A stretch of 16,356 nucleotides of DNA from JBLHKS01 sp047620505 (GTDB lineage: Bacteria; Verrucomicrobiota; Verrucomicrobiia; Verrucomicrobiales; DEV007). Below, in pieces: positions 7,406-14,356 of this stretch (the first letter of the stretch is position 1; the number at the start of each line of letters is the position of its first letter). The notes under the pieces are model-generated. The model saw only the letters and a program-made list of their open reading frames with translations. It was not told the origin of the DNA and did not search any database. Both the position numbers and the translations under genes were made by a program. The stretch covers positions 1 to 16,356 of the forward strand of contig JBLHKS010000158.1 of assembly GCA_047620505.1 (NCBI GenBank). The letters are read 5' to 3'.

Positions 7406-8836
7406 CTACGCATTGGGCACAATTTTCGAGGAGACGTGCCCCTCATTTAGATCAACTCGTTCAGGTCGGCCCTTGTGCATGTAGACCACCTCGGTGTGAT
7501 CGAGCCCCATCATGGCCATGATGGTTGCGTGGATGTCGTGGACGTGAAGTTTATCCTCCACCGCGTAGAGGCCGAGTTCATCGGTAGCTCCGACCGTCTG
7601 GCCGCCTTTGGTTCCGCCGCCGGCCATCCACATGGTAAAACCGGTAGGGTTGTGGTCGCGACCGTCGCCTTTTTCGCTCATTGGGGTGCGTCCAAACTCA
7701 CCGCCCCAGATCACCAGCGTATCCTCGAGGAGACCGCGTTGTTTTAAGTCCTGAATCAATCCGGCGATGGGCTTGTCGACGTTATTGCAGAGGCGGCCAT
7801 GATTTTCCTCCATCCTCGTGTGGCTGTCCCATTTGCTGCCGGCTCCGTGGTAGAGCTGAATAAATCGAACTCCGCGCTCGACGAGCCGGCGAGCCATTAG
7901 GCACTGGCGACCGTAGGTTTCGGTCTCCTTATCACCGAGTCCGTAGAGGTCTTTGATGTGCTCCGGTTCGCTGTCGAGATCGATAGCTTCGGGAGCCTCG
8001 GCCTGCATCCGGAATGCCAGTTCGTAGCTGCGGATGCGAGCCTCAAGATCGGTATTGGTTTCGCGATTTTCGAAATGCCGTTGATTGACTTGATCAAGGA
8101 AGTCTAACTTGTGCTGCTGTCGATCGTCCGTGACTCCTTTCGGATTGTTCAGGAACTTGATCGGCTCGTTGCCCTGTTCCAGAAGCACGCCCTGGTGAAC
8201 GGCGGGAATGAAACCCGAGCCCCAGGCGCGGGCACCATTCACGACCATGGAATTCGAATCCTTGATCACCACAAAACCGGGCAGGCTCATGTTCTCGGTG
8301 CCGAGGCCGTAGGAAATCCATGATCCCAAGGAAGGGCGACCGCCAAAGACCGACCCCGTGTTCATCTGGCAGACGCCACCGGCGTGGTTGATCCCGTCGG
8401 AAACGCAGGAACGGATGACGCAGAGTTCGTCGGCGATCTTCGCCTGCTGCGGAAACCAGTCTGAGACCCACAGGCCGCTTTCGCCATGTTGCTTGAAGGT
8501 GCGGTTCGACTTCATCAACGGCGCGTTGCCTTCGCCCATCGGCAGTACCGGTAATTCGAAGCTGTCGGGAAGCCTCTGCCCGTGCAGTTTGTCGAGCGTC
8601 GGTTTCGGATCGAAGAGATCGAGGTGACTGGGGCCGCCTTCCATAAACAACCAGATCACGTTTTTGGCGCGACCGAGATGATGGGGGATTTTTGCACCGA
8701 CTGGATTGGGTGCGTCGCTGGAAGCGAGAAGTTTTTCGCCGGTGAGAGCCGAGAGGGCGAGGGCACCGAAACCGGCTCCGGCGCGTCCAAGAAATTCGCG
8801 GCGACTCTGAGGATGATCGATTCTGTTACAAGGCAT
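7406..8836 (-). CDS. DUF1501 family protein with Tat leader
   Basis: This 476-residue DUF1501 protein has the leader QSRREFLGRAGAGFGALALS (twin arginines at 12-13) for Tat export, expected for proteins folded in the cytoplasm with a metal cofactor. Landmarks follow the family closely: VIWLFMEGGPSHLDLFDPKP (60-79), GINHAGGVCQMNTGSVFGGR (148-167), GRQCLMARRLVERGVRFIQL (309-328), KWDSH (335-339), GGEFGRTP (378-385), GRDHNPTGF (392-400), WMAGGG (403-408) and HVHDIHATIMAMMGLDH (431-447). This is the canonical form, closer to consensus than the 427-residue copy downstream. It starts 41 bp after the 983-residue PSD1 gene and ends 30 bp before the 1206-residue one, well within operon spacing. The two DUF1501 proteins in this window differ widely in sequence, so they look like old paralogues, not a recent duplication. 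Confidence 0.94.
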   Translation of the reverse strand: MPCNRIDHPQSRREFLGRAGAGFGALALSALTGEKLLASSDAPNPVGAKIPHHLGRAKNVIWLFMEGGPSHLDLFDPKPTLDKLHGQRLPDSFELPVLPMGEGNAPLMKSNRTFKQHGESGLWVSDWFPQQAKIADELCVIRSCVSDGINHAGGVCQMNTGSVFGGRPSLGSWISYGLGTENMSLPGFVVIKDSNSMVVNGARAWGSGFIPAVHQGVLLEQGNEPIKFLNNPKGVTDDRQQHKLDFLDQVNQRHFENRETNTDLEARIRSYELAFRMQAEAPEAIDLDSEPEHIKDLYGLGDKETETYGRQCLMARRLVERGVRFIQLYHGAGSKWDSHTRMEENHGRLCNNVDKPIAGLIQDLKQRGLLEDTLVIWGGEFGRTPMSEKGDGRDHNPTGFTMWMAGGGTKGGQTVGATDELGLYAVEDKLHVHDIHATIMAMMGLDHTEVVYMHKGRPERVDLNEGHVSSKIVPNA

Positions 8837-8877
8837 GATGTTTTTCGGTGAAATGTAGCTGGCTACGAATCGCGGCC

Positions 8878-11829
8878 TTAATGAAGGTATAGAAACTCGT
8901 TGGAATTAAGGAGGACCTGGCAGAAGTCAGCGGTGGCACTGAGGAGTTTGTCAGGGATTCCAGTGTCCGTTTTGCTATCGCGGAGCCAGGCGGTATTTGG
9001 GGCGGGATGTTCGCCGTCGCCGCCCGAGAAATTCCAGTCGAGAAGACGATTTTGACCCTTGCCGCCGTTGATAATGAGTTGGTCTGCAGGAAGCACGCCC
9101 GCGCTGACAACAAGCCGGCCGAGTTGTCCATCCCAGAGGTGTCCTTCAGCCTTGTCACGACCGCCGACGATGGTTTGGAACACGGACGCTGCATCCAACC
9201 CGCCAACGACCTGGTGTTCGACGGTTTCGGTTTGAAGGGGAGCATCGGGATTTCCCAGCTCCTTCAGATAGAAAGTGATGCTTCCCTTGGTGACATCCTT
9301 TTCTGCGGGTTTGGCGGAAATCACGGCCGCGAAGTAGGTCGGCGTTTGCAGAGGGAATCGCAGGTTGGAGGCGACGACTTCGTAGAACGGTTCTTTTTGA
9401 AACGTCTCCCCGGTGAGTTGCACGATGAAGTTCCGCGGCTGGTATCCCGATTTCTCACTGGTGACTCCGAAGTTCCACCCAGGGGAATGGCTGTCACCGT
9501 TCCATCGGCTGAGCAGGGTGTTTACCGATGCATCAGGGTAAAGCTGATCGAGATTGGCGACGGCTTCGATCGTGAATTCTTTGTCCGGAAACTCCAGGTC
9601 GCGAATCGCGAGGCGTTCGAAGCGACTCTCGGGTTGAATCCACAGTGATTTTTCTCCCAGACCGAGATTTTTGGCCTCACCAAAAACCTGAGCTGTCGGG
9701 CGAAGGCCAGTTTCGTTGGGATACTTCCGGGGGGCGTCTTCGGCACCGGCGACAAATCCCTGAGCCGCACGGATGAACTCGAGAGCCGATTCGACTTCGA
9801 CGGTGTGTGCTTCGCGTCCAAAGGCGATGCGGTAAGCCTCGCGAATGTCATCGGCTGCGATATCCGATTTGCCATTCAAGATTCGCTTCGCAAAAGCGTT
9901 GGCCCGCTGGAGAACGAACTCACTATTTACAAGCATGAGGGACTGGATCGGCGTGGTGGTGGAAAGGCGATCGGGCTCGGAAGCGAATCCAAGGGGAGCG
10001 TCGAAACCGCCAATCATGGGATCTTTGGTGTTGCGCAGTTTTTTGACAAACACGCTCCGGTTGGGGGATGAGCCTTCCACGCTAGGGCCGCCTTCGCGGT
10101 GTTTCATTTCACCGGACGAAACCAGCATGGCATCGCGAATCTGTTCCGCGTCGAGGCGTCTTGGCGGGTAGCGCCAGAGGAGTCGATTGTCGGAGTCAGC
10201 GACCGACTCTGTCTCGGTAGGCTTGCGTCTTGCCGTCTGGCGGTAGGTGGCGCTGGTCATGACGAGTCGATGCAGCGGCTTGATTTTCCAGCCGCCTTCG
10301 AGGAATCGGCGGGTCATCCAGTCCAGCAATTCAGGATGGCTCGGGGTTTCGCCGAGACGGCCAAAGTCGTTGGACGTGGGCACGAGTCCTTTTGCAAAAT
10401 GATGCTGCCAGACTCGGTTTACGATGACACGGGTGGAAAGCGGGTTGTCCTCGCGGGTAATCCATTGCGCCAGGGCGGTGCGCCGACCGGTGGTTCGATC
10501 CGTCGGGGTGATCTTCGGCGCCGGCTGATCGAGCAGGGCGAAAAAGGCGGGCTCTACGGTCACTTTTCCATCGCCTTGCGCAAAACTGGTAACGGCGGGT
10601 TTGGTACCCACATCGGTGGCGATAAACGCAGTCGGCAGCGGTTTGGGTTTGATGCCTTCGAACTGCTTCAGTTTCTCCTGCAGGTCGGTGTATTGCTTGA
10701 GTTTCTTTTGATCTCCGGCGAACTTCTGTTTGAAGTTGAGGTCACGTGTGGCGGCATCAACCTGGCGTTGCACGAGCTGAGAAATCTGTTCCTCGTAAGC
10801 GGTTCTTTCGGAGGCGTCTTTGGCATACATCTGCTTGACCGATTCAGGGAACAATTTGGAGGCACCGTCCTGGAAACTTTTGTAGAAGGGAGCGGTTAGC
10901 TCTTCGAGTTCAGCGCGCATGTCGCCGGTGGCCGCTTCCCACTTCACGAGTTGCTTCTCGTATTCGGCCCTCACTTCGAGCGTTGCCAGCGTCCGGTTTT
11001 CTGGCCACCACGTTGTATTAAGAAACGACTGAAGCGCGAAGTAATCCTTCTGCAAAATCGGATCGAATTTGTGATCATGACACTGGGCACAACCGACGCC
11101 CAAGCCGAGGAATGCCTCGCCCGTGACATTGGTCATCTCGGTGAGAATCAGATCCCACTGCATCTCGGCGTTGCGCTGATTCCATTCATAAACGCCGTGA
11201 CGGAGGAACGCGGTACCTATGAGTTTGTCGGGGTCGTCGGGAGACAGCTCATCAGCGGCGAGTTGTTCGCGGACAAATTCATCGTAGGGCTTGTCCTCGT
11301 TGAAAGACCGGATCACGTAATCACGATACCGATAGGAGTCGGGGCGAAATCCATCCGCATTGTAGCCATCGCTGTCGGAATAGCGAACCACGTCGAGCCA
11401 ATGCTGACCCCAACGTTCTCCGTAGCGTGGGTCGTCGAGCAATTGATTGACAACGGAAGCGACCGCCTTGTCGGCATCTTTTGTGTAGGCTTCGACAAAA
11501 CTCACGACTTGTTCCGGGGCTGGCGGTAGGCCAAGCAGATCGAAATACATGCGGCGCAGCAATTCACCTGCCGAAGCCGGTTCGGAAGGATGCAATCCCT
11601 TAGCTTTGAGACTGCGGGAGATGAAATGATCGACTTCGTTTTTGGCCCAGTCTTCTCCGTCAGTCGGAACGGTCACGCTGGCGAGAGGCTGCACGGCCCA
11701 CCACGCTTTGTCTTCGGCTGTGAAGCCGTTTTTATCGGGATCCGCCGCTTCCGCACTTGGGACAGACGCAGCGAGAAAGACAAGACCCACCATGGCAGCG
11801 GGATGAAAAAACAGGCACTTCAGGTTCAT
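8878..11829 (-). CDS. PSCyt2 (DUF1549) + PSD1 (DUF1553) secreted protein with LamG-like insert
   Basis: This 983-residue exported protein has a signal peptide at 1-29 (MNLKCLFFHPAAMVGLVFLA, cleavage near AEAAD). DUF1549 covers about 60-270: NEVDHFISRSLKAKGLHPSE (64-83), LLRRMYFDLLGLPPAPEQV (90-108), DDPRYGERWGQHWLDVVRYS (132-151) and GVGCAQCHDHKFDP (244-257), with a CxxCH haem motif at 247-251. A charged, probably coiled-coil spacer at about 285-395 leads to DUF1553: NPLSTRVIVNRVWQHHFAKG (462-481), SHPELLDWMTRRFLEGGW (497-514), YPPRRLDAEQIRDAML (554-569). A beta-rich, LamG-like segment at about 725-945 then interrupts the domain before its closing helix (ADFCQVLLNSNEFLYLH, 967-983). There is no N-terminal PSCyt1 cytochrome domain, unlike the 1206-residue paralogue. 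It is the first structural gene after the sigma/FecR pair, 27 bp downstream. The biochemical role is not established. Confidence 0.93.
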   Translation of the reverse strand: MNLKCLFFHPAAMVGLVFLAASVPSAEAADPDKNGFTAEDKAWWAVQPLASVTVPTDGEDWAKNEVDHFISRSLKAKGLHPSEPASAGELLRRMYFDLLGLPPAPEQVVSFVEAYTKDADKAVASVVNQLLDDPRYGERWGQHWLDVVRYSDSDGYNADGFRPDSYRYRDYVIRSFNEDKPYDEFVREQLAADELSPDDPDKLIGTAFLRHGVYEWNQRNAEMQWDLILTEMTNVTGEAFLGLGVGCAQCHDHKFDPILQKDYFALQSFLNTTWWPENRTLATLEVRAEYEKQLVKWEAATGDMRAELEELTAPFYKSFQDGASKLFPESVKQMYAKDASERTAYEEQISQLVQRQVDAATRDLNFKQKFAGDQKKLKQYTDLQEKLKQFEGIKPKPLPTAFIATDVGTKPAVTSFAQGDGKVTVEPAFFALLDQPAPKITPTDRTTGRRTALAQWITREDNPLSTRVIVNRVWQHHFAKGLVPTSNDFGRLGETPSHPELLDWMTRRFLEGGWKIKPLHRLVMTSATYRQTARRKPTETESVADSDNRLLWRYPPRRLDAEQIRDAMLVSSGEMKHREGGPSVEGSSPNRSVFVKKLRNTKDPMIGGFDAPLGFASEPDRLSTTTPIQSLMLVNSEFVLQRANAFAKRILNGKSDIAADDIREAYRIAFGREAHTVEVESALEFIRAAQGFVAGAEDAPRKYPNETGLRPTAQVFGEAKNLGLGEKSLWIQPESRFERLAIRDLEFPDKEFTIEAVANLDQLYPDASVNTLLSRWNGDSHSPGWNFGVTSEKSGYQPRNFIVQLTGETFQKEPFYEVVASNLRFPLQTPTYFAAVISAKPAEKDVTKGSITFYLKELGNPDAPLQTETVEHQVVGGLDAASVFQTIVGGRDKAEGHLWDGQLGRLVVSAGVLPADQLIINGGKGQNRLLDWNFSGGDGEHPAPNTAWLRDSKTDTGIPDKLLSATADFCQVLLNSNEFLYLH

Positions 11830-11856
11830 TGTTCAGAAAATTGTGACAGCATGGTA

Positions 11857-13482
11857 TCAATCCGGTAGCCCCATGATCAATACGGGATCGAAGAGGTTTT
11901 GATCGTCCATCGCATCTTGGAAAAACAGCGCCTCCACGGTTTCACCATCCTCGAAACCGAGCTCGGAGAGGTCGATCCCGGTTGCGAGAGCGGCAAAAGA
12001 AAGAATCCCTTTGCTCGACACTCCCTCTACATTTTCCAACATCGGCAGCGATGAAATCTGCGCACCCTTGGTCACAAAATGGTGAAATCCGGTCACGGGT
12101 AAAATCTCTGCAGACGTCAACATCAGGTCATAACGACGCGTCGTGAAAGAACGTCTGCCTTTGCTCCAGACAATCGGACTGACGTGGAACGCATCGCCTT
12201 CCGGCGGATAGGTCGCGTTCTGAATTTCGAACAGCACCACATCGGGTCCCGGTCCGTTTCGCACCGGACGACGAAACCGGACACTGAAACCGGGAGTCGC
12301 GGACGGATCGAATTCGCCCGATAGCGGGGTGACGCTACCGCCCGGATTGATGATTCCCGTATTGAGGAACATGTCCTCCAGCAATGAGGCACGACGTTCC
12401 GGCAAATTCGCTCCACTGATAATATGGGAGTATGGCCCGGGATCGTTCGAGGCATTGAAGCTGGTCAACTCGATCGGGATAAGTTCATCCGCCGAATAAC
12501 GCACTTCACTTCCTCCCCGTTGCACGATGATTCCGGATAGCTCTCTGGCCAGGCCATTGTCGTCCCGGGTCGCCTGGTAAGAGACCACCCTGTCCGGCAC
12601 TCCCTTCCGATAGGAGCGTCGAGAAAACTTGGCTGGAACCGAGCCTTCGGAACCGATTCGGCGTGCGTCGCCCTCGGTTAGTTTTTCCACCTCGCCGTCG
12701 CCGCTTACCGGATAGACATCGGCGGCACCTTCCACCACCTGGATTTCTGTGTCTGTTAACTCGGACACGCTGACATGAAATCGGGTTCCGCGATCCACGA
12801 TCTGGCCCGTCGGGGTATCGACCAAGAAGCCTTCCGCTCCAGGCGGGGCGTAGACCGAGCACTGCCCCACATCCAGAGCGAGGTGATCGTTCGAGAGAAC
12901 CCGAAAAATGGCAGGTCCCTCGATGATGGTTTCGGCACCATTCGGAAACGTCAATTCCACCGAACCGGAAACTAGCGAGTAGTTCCTATTCAACACGGTT
13001 TTCGACGCCACCGAAGGCGCCAATTCTCCAAAGAAGCTGGCTCTGGCCAGGCTGGTAAACAGCACGCTGCTTTGTTTTGGGGAGTTGTCCTGTGGAGGTG
13101 AATGCCAGAAAATCAGAAGCGCCATCAGCAAGGCCGCAACCGCCCATCCACCGTAGCGCAAAACGAGTTGGCTGGTGCGGCGGGCACCATTACGTTTCTT
13201 CCCGGTCGAAAATGGTTTCAGCAGTCGTTCCAACACCCCTCCGACAAATCCGTCGCTTGATTTGGGAAGTCTGGTCACCGTCTCCCGAACAAATGCCTCG
13301 GAAGAACTCTCCGCAGCCAACACCCCGAGCAGTCGGTGTTCCTGAAACGTATCGGCACCGAGTTTCAGCAACTCGTCGTCGCTGTCCATCAAGTCTCTCA
13401 GTTCCTCCATCCCAGCCGCGTCGAGATCGCCTTCGAGAAAATCTGTCCACAGCTCGTAAAAACGTTCTTCGTTTGCGCTCAT
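11857..13482 (-). CDS. FecR-like transmembrane anti-sigma protein with long C-terminal domain
   Basis: This 541-residue protein is the probable membrane regulator of the sigma factor encoded just before it; the two genes overlap by ATGA (13479-13482), implying coupled translation. Residues 1-90 form an acidic helical cytoplasmic domain (RFYELWTDFLEGDLDAAGME, about 7-26) like those that hold ECF sigma factors. One transmembrane helix lies at about 109-126 (RYGGWAVAALLMALLIFW). The FecR domain follows at about 160-260: SGSVELTFPNGAETIIEGPA, then GQCSVYAPPGAEGFLVDTPT, GQIVDRGTRFHVSV and IQVVEGAADVY. Residues from about 295 to 541 are an additional periplasmic region that I cannot place. They are rich in beta-strands (GFSVRFRRPVRNGPGPDVVL, FDPVLIMGLPD) and are not clearly the LamG domain often found in PVC FecR proteins. 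This region might be the signal-sensing part. No TonB-dependent receptor gene is nearby, unlike the classical Fec system. Confidence 0.85.
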   Translation of the reverse strand: MSANEERFYELWTDFLEGDLDAAGMEELRDLMDSDDELLKLGADTFQEHRLLGVLAAESSSEAFVRETVTRLPKSSDGFVGGVLERLLKPFSTGKKRNGARRTSQLVLRYGGWAVAALLMALLIFWHSPPQDNSPKQSSVLFTSLARASFFGELAPSVASKTVLNRNYSLVSGSVELTFPNGAETIIEGPAIFRVLSNDHLALDVGQCSVYAPPGAEGFLVDTPTGQIVDRGTRFHVSVSELTDTEIQVVEGAADVYPVSGDGEVEKLTEGDARRIGSEGSVPAKFSRRSYRKGVPDRVVSYQATRDDNGLARELSGIIVQRGGSEVRYSADELIPIELTSFNASNDPGPYSHIISGANLPERRASLLEDMFLNTGIINPGGSVTPLSGEFDPSATPGFSVRFRRPVRNGPGPDVVLFEIQNATYPPEGDAFHVSPIVWSKGRRSFTTRRYDLMLTSAEILPVTGFHHFVTKGAQISSLPMLENVEGVSSKGILSFAALATGIDLSELGFEDGETVEALFFQDAMDDQNLFDPVLIMGLPD

Positions 13483-14054
13483 GATGAAGGGGTTGTTTCC
13501 ATTCGAGTTAAAATACAGGTGTGCAGATTTCGGCGAAGTTTCCAGAGGACTTTCTTCACCGCGGCGATGGAGCGGCCGCTACGGGTCGCCATTTCCTCCA
13601 GTGAAATTTCCTCTTCGTATCGCCAGGTGAGGAATTGCCTGAAGCTGCCGTCGAGCTTCGCCAGGCACGCCTTTAAATGTTCGAGTCGTTCAGCGATCTC
13701 TTCCGGCGTATCATCCTTTTCGCGTCGTTCCAATTCCCGCAAAAGAAGGTCGGGAGCGTAACGTGTGTGGTAGTCGGCAGTCCGTCTCAGCCTTGTCATT
13801 TCGGTGCGAAGCTGAAATCGCGCGATGGTGAAAAGCCATGCCGAAAAATTCGTTCCCGGCTCGTATTCTGAAAGCCGTGAATACGCTGCGATGAAGCTGC
13901 GCTGCGCGATATCGTCGACGTCCACTCCGGGTGGGGCCTGCGTCGCCAGCCACCCTCTCAAAGGCCTTTCAAAACGGCGCACCACCGGTTCGAACGCCTC
14001 CGGGCTTTCTTGTCGGGCCCTTCGGATCGAGTTTTCTAAATCTTCATCCATCAT
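13479..14054 (-). CDS. ECF-type RNA polymerase sigma factor (sigma-70 family)
   Basis: This 191-residue sigma factor has region 2 at about 23-92 (RRFERPLRGWLATQAPPG, then VDVDDIAQRSFIAAYSRL, NFSAWLFTIARFQLRTEMTR) and region 4 at about 122-178 (KLDGSFRQFLTWRYEEEISL, EEMATRSGRSIAAVKKVLWK), a helix-turn-helix for the -35 element. There is no region 3, as expected for an ECF factor. The style matches the Rhodopirellula/Verrucomicrobium family of sigma-70 factors. It begins with two methionines (ATG at 14054 or 14051); only a weak purine run (AGAGTAG) sits upstream. The downstream FecR-like gene overlaps it by 4 bp and is its probable anti-sigma partner. ECF factors usually drive their own operon, so the likely targets are the FecR, PSD1 and DUF1501 genes that follow. 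I could not identify a convincing matching promoter. Confidence 0.93.
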   Translation of the reverse strand: MMDEDLENSIRRARQESPEAFEPVVRRFERPLRGWLATQAPPGVDVDDIAQRSFIAAYSRLSEYEPGTNFSAWLFTIARFQLRTEMTRLRRTADYHTRYAPDLLLRELERREKDDTPEEIAERLEHLKACLAKLDGSFRQFLTWRYEEEISLEEMATRSGRSIAAVKKVLWKLRRNLHTCILTRMETTPSS

Positions 14055-14088
14055 TGCAATAAACTACTCTTACAATGAGAATGGCAGA

Positions 14089-14104
14089 TAACGGAAAAAC
14101 GTTA
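14089..14104. promoter_or_regulatory. Inverted repeat TAACG-N6-CGTTA upstream of the sigma gene
   Basis: A perfect 5-bp inverted repeat with a 6-base A-rich centre sits 35-50 bp before the sigma start codon. That distance suits an operator or the -35 part of a promoter. On the minus strand it contains a TAAC core, as some ECF -35 elements do, but I could not find a convincing matching -10 element. A repeat this short can arise by chance. Confidence 0.25.
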
Positions 14105-14131
14105 CCCCCCTCCCCGTCCCGATTTCAGGGG

Positions 14132-14356
14132 TCAGGCAACATTTCGTGACTTTTCAGGACCCGACTTTGCCTGGTTCGCTCCTCTGACGAGGGCCACTTC
14201 CGCTATAGCAATTTTGGAATTCCACTCATTCCTGAAGGATTCTCTGCAACAATCCTTCGTCGTCAGTCCGGTTGTCGGGCCATCATCTTGACAAGATTCA
14301 CCCATCGTTGACTTCTTCGTCAGCTGTTTGGCAAACCCAGATGCTCTCGTAATCAT
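14132..14356 (-). CDS. Possible small protein, 74 codons, coupled to the amidotransferase-like gene (doubtful)
   Basis: An ATG at 14356-14354 overlaps the TGA of the amidotransferase-like gene (ATGA), the arrangement typical of translational coupling, and the frame runs 74 codons. The product is basic and polar, with three cysteines, no signal peptide and no membrane segment. I recognise no family. Codons about 36-49 (CCRESFRNEWNSKI) come from copy A of the 41-bp repeat, whose other copy preserves CRESFRNEW in the matching frame. For a real gene: the overlap, and the fact that three of five base differences between the repeat copies are silent in this frame. Against: low-complexity composition, no homologue I know, and a location in the likely promoter region of the sigma operon. 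It may be a repeat fragment that happens to be open. Confidence 0.25.
   Translation of the reverse strand: MITRASGFAKQLTKKSTMGESCQDDGPTTGLTTKDCCRESFRNEWNSKIAIAEVALVRGANQAKSGPEKSRNVA
14209..14249 (-). repeat. 41-bp dispersed repeat, copy A
   Basis: This copy matches 15378-15418 at 36 of 41 positions without gaps and in the same orientation. It lies about 100 bp downstream of the amidotransferase-like gene. Read on the minus strand, one frame gives CRESFRNEWNSKI, against CRESFRNEWIPKI in copy B. Confidence 0.8.
14234..14258. other. Perfect 8-bp hairpin (GAAGGATT / AATCCTTC)
   Basis: Arms at 14234-14241 and 14251-14258 pair perfectly around a 9-base loop. The left arm and loop belong to repeat copy A; the right arm is outside it. 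In copy B the right arm is not preserved, so the hairpin is specific to this locus. There is no T-run on either side, so I do not call it an intrinsic terminator, though it may shape the end of the upstream transcript. Confidence 0.4.

Larger units (their letters stand above)
14055..14352 (-). other. Intergenic region upstream of the sigma gene
   Basis: This roughly 300-bp stretch between the amidotransferase-like stop and the sigma start should contain the promoter of the sigma/FecR operon. It holds copy A of a 41-bp repeat (14209-14249), a perfect 8-bp hairpin overlapping it (14234-14258), an inverted repeat close to the sigma start (14089-14104), a G/C homopolymer-rich patch at 14105-14118, and a doubtful 74-codon frame. 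I found no tRNA, terminator with a T-run, or clear -35/-10 pair. Confidence 0.5.

Noticed and set aside
2450..8836. Recent duplication of a PSD1-DUF1501 unit
   Set aside because: The two units share family motifs only. Length, domain order and sequence differ too much for a recent tandem copy.
10099..10899. 266-codon plus-strand open frame
   Set aside because: It is antisense to the conserved DUF1553 part and the charged spacer of the 983-residue protein. The minus-strand protein has clear family motifs and this one has none.
14105..14160. Possible intrinsic terminator between the amidase and sigma genes (GGGTC / GACCC)
   Set aside because: The stem is only 5 bp with a loop of about 25 bases and there is no T-run, so it is too weak to annotate.
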